This document shows positions 5,656 to 6,729 of a DNA stretch of 6,729 nucleotides, one piece after another. The notes beneath the pieces are model-generated. The model was not told where the DNA came from. It was given only the letters and a program-made list of their open reading frames with translations, and did no database searches. The stretch is from Syntrophales bacterium (lineage in GTDB: Bacteria; Desulfobacterota; Syntrophia; Syntrophales; UBA2210), in contig JAQUQY010000075.1 of the NCBI GenBank assembly GCA_028715865.1, forward strand, positions 1 through 6,729, read 5' to 3'. How positions within the stretch are numbered: the stretch's first letter is position 1; each line of letters starts with the position of its first letter. A program made the translations under genes and the position numbers.

Positions 5656-5868
5656 TTACCGCCTTCGCCTGGAAGAGGAACGGAATATGTTAGCGACTAT
5701 GAATCCCACGACCACCCCGGAACAAAACAGGAAGGGGAAAAAGAATATCCGGGACATGCTTATGTCCCAGAAGAGCAGTTTAAGGGACGTATCTTCCGCG
5801 TTCTGCAAAAGAATAATCCCGAAGATCGTCAGTATAACCAAAATCGTGATGAGCTTTGGTTTTGACAT
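5656..5868 (-). CDS. LapA/DUF1049-like small inner-membrane protein
   Basis: A 70-residue protein with two hydrophobic helices (about residues 5-22 and 40-61), a short polar loop between them and a strongly basic tail (RSSSRRRR). The LLQNAEDTSLKLLFWDISMSRI loop, with its conserved QN followed by a beta-like stretch, and the FFPFLFCSGVVVGFIVANIFR second helix match the LapA (DUF1049) pattern. In E. coli LapA acts with LapB in controlling lipopolysaccharide synthesis through LpxC. No lapB-like gene is adjacent here, so that role is only inferred. Length is at the short end for the family. The ATG has a near-perfect AAAGGAGG ribosome site (5883-5876) 7 nt upstream. The gene stands apart from both neighbours by more than 140 nt and is probably transcribed alone. 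I could not identify its promoter with confidence. Confidence 0.85.
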   Translation of the reverse strand: MSKPKLITILVILTIFGIILLQNAEDTSLKLLFWDISMSRIFFFPFLFCSGVVVGFIVANIFRSSSRRRR

Positions 5869-5950
5869 TAAGTTTCCTCCTTTTACCTTTTTTTCACCTT
5901 TGCCCGTTTATTACCCTTAAGAAACCCTTTTAACACCGAGCCCCATTAAG

Positions 5951-5983
5951 ATTAAGGGCGCCGGCCCCTTTGGACCGGCGCCC
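5951..5983 (-). terminator. Probable terminator of the MFS transporter gene
   Basis: GGGCGCCGG (5956-5964) and CCGGCGCCC (5975-5983) form a perfect 9-bp GC stem with a 10-nt loop, 28 nt after the transporter stop codon. On the minus strand it is followed by TTAATCTTAA, an interrupted T tract, so termination may be weaker than at the HU/IHF terminator. The opposite strand has no T run. Confidence 0.7.
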
Positions 5984-6011
5984 CCGCGAAAGGTTTCGCT
6001 GTCGGAATATA

Positions 6012-6729
6012 TTACTTTTTCGGGGGGCTCAACATCAGGAGCGCGATGACGATACCCAGGATCGCCAGGCCCGCCGTGGGGTAGAAGGCGATTTTGTAGG
6101 AGCCGAACACGTCCTTCGCCTGGCCGGCGATGATGCCGCCCAGAATGGCCCCGAGGCCGTACGCCAGGAACACGACGCCATAATTCTTGGCGTAGTTGGC
6201 CACTCCGAAGAAGGTGGTCGTGGCCGTGGGAGCTATGGCCAGCCAGCCTCCCAGGGTGAGCCAGAAACCGACGAAGCAGATCACGTAAAGGGCAACGTTC
6301 CCTTCACCCGCCACAAGCATTCCCAGAGAAGCCAGAAGAATAACTATGAAGGAAATGACGGCGGCCCCCTTGGGGGAGAGCTTGTCCGTCAGCGTTCCGA
6401 ACAGGGGGCGTCCGACGCCGTTGAAAATGGCGAAAATCCCCACAAGTAAAGCCGCGGTGCCCGCCGGGATCATGATAATTTCCTGGCCCACGGGGCTCGA
6501 AATGCCGATGGCCATGAGGCCGGCAAGACAGCCGATGGTGTAGCAAAGGAAGATCCCCAGGAAAGCCTTGGTCTTTACCATCTCACCAATGTTGAAATTT
6601 ACGGCGCCTGCGCCCGCCGCCGCTTGCCATCCCGCCGGCGTGTAGCCTTCGGGCGGATAGCGGAAGGGAATGAAAAAAACGCATAGAATAATCAAAAAGG
6701 CGAGCCCCAGGATGAAAAAGGCCTGCATG
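6012..6729 (-). CDS. OFA-family MFS transporter, C-terminal half
   Basis: The visible 239 codons are the second half of a major facilitator protein; the N-terminal six helices lie beyond the right edge, and the Met at 6728 is most likely internal. A hydrophobic helix (MQAFFILGLAFLIILCVFFI) is followed by a cytoplasmic loop with YPPEGYTPAGW, the PPEGY-x-P-x-GW signature of the oxalate/formate antiporter (OFA) family, and then by six more helices to the short PPKK tail. GRPLFGTLTDKLSPKG is the second-half copy of the MFS loop motif (G-x-L-x-D-x-x-G). OFA members carry small organic acids such as oxalate, formate or lactate; the substrate cannot be read from this half. The stop is followed by a strong hairpin. 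No partner gene for the transporter is in view. Confidence 0.9.
   Translation of the reverse strand, partial: MQAFFILGLAFLIILCVFFIPFRYPPEGYTPAGWQAAAGAGAVNFNIGEMVKTKAFLGIFLCYTIGCLAGLMAIGISSPVGQEIIMIPAGTAALLVGIFAIFNGVGRPLFGTLTDKLSPKGAAVISFIVILLASLGMLVAGEGNVALYVICFVGFWLTLGGWLAIAPTATTTFFGVANYAKNYGVVFLAYGLGAILGGIIAGQAKDVFGSYKIAFYPTAGLAILGIVIALLMLSPPKK

Noticed and set aside
6304..6546. An 80-residue minus-strand frame and a plus-strand frame within the transporter
   Set aside because: Both are alternative-frame shadows of the hydrophobic OFA transporter; they lack membrane character and any motif.

Overview
Every gene I can support lies on the minus strand. From high to low coordinates they are: the C-terminal half of an OFA-type MFS transporter (cut by the right edge), a small LapA/DUF1049-like membrane protein, tryptophanyl-tRNA synthetase (trpS), scpA, scpB, an RluB/RsuA-family pseudouridine synthase (rluB), an HU/IHF-type nucleoid protein, and a multi-PAS sensory protein whose C-terminus runs off the left edge. 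I see no tRNA, rRNA, CRISPR array, insertion sequence or attachment site.

The order trpS-scpA-scpB-rluB followed by an HU/IHF-type gene, together with a soluble sensor carrying several PAS domains and an OFA-family organic-acid carrier, suggests an anaerobic member of the former Deltaproteobacteria (Desulfobacterota, possibly Syntrophus-like). This is an inference from gene content and protein style, with no marker gene behind it. The base composition is moderate and similar across the genes; the main AT-rich stretch is the HU/IHF promoter-leader.

Layout. 6729-6012: transporter, followed by a 9-bp GC-rich hairpin that probably ends its transcript. 5868-5656: LapA-like protein with a near-perfect Shine-Dalgarno. 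5555-5527: a sigma70-like promoter whose position argues that TrpS starts at 5503 and not at the upstream ATG at 5527. 5503-4478: trpS, which carries a C-x21-C-x6-C-x2-C motif like the [4Fe-4S] site of Thermotoga TrpRS. 4477-4272: a 206-nt gap with a hairpin and no supportable gene. 4271-2283: scpA, scpB and rluB, joined by a 4-nt ATGA overlap and an 8-nt overlap with a TTG start, so very likely translationally coupled. 2282-2142: promoter, palindrome and two inverted repeats forming the leader of the HU/IHF gene. 2141-1860: the HU/IHF gene, ended by a strong intrinsic terminator (1793-1765). 1764-1612: intergenic, with an 11-bp-period direct repeat. 1611-1: the PAS protein.

Functionally the centre of the window is a chromosome-organisation and translation block: ScpA and ScpB are the kleisin and winged-helix partners of SMC, the HU/IHF-type protein bends DNA, RluB modifies 23S rRNA, and TrpS charges tRNA-Trp. 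The flanks carry membrane and sensory functions. I do not see an undescribed multi-gene system. The points most worth following are the cysteine motif in TrpS, the structured HU/IHF leader, and the missing output domain of the PAS protein.
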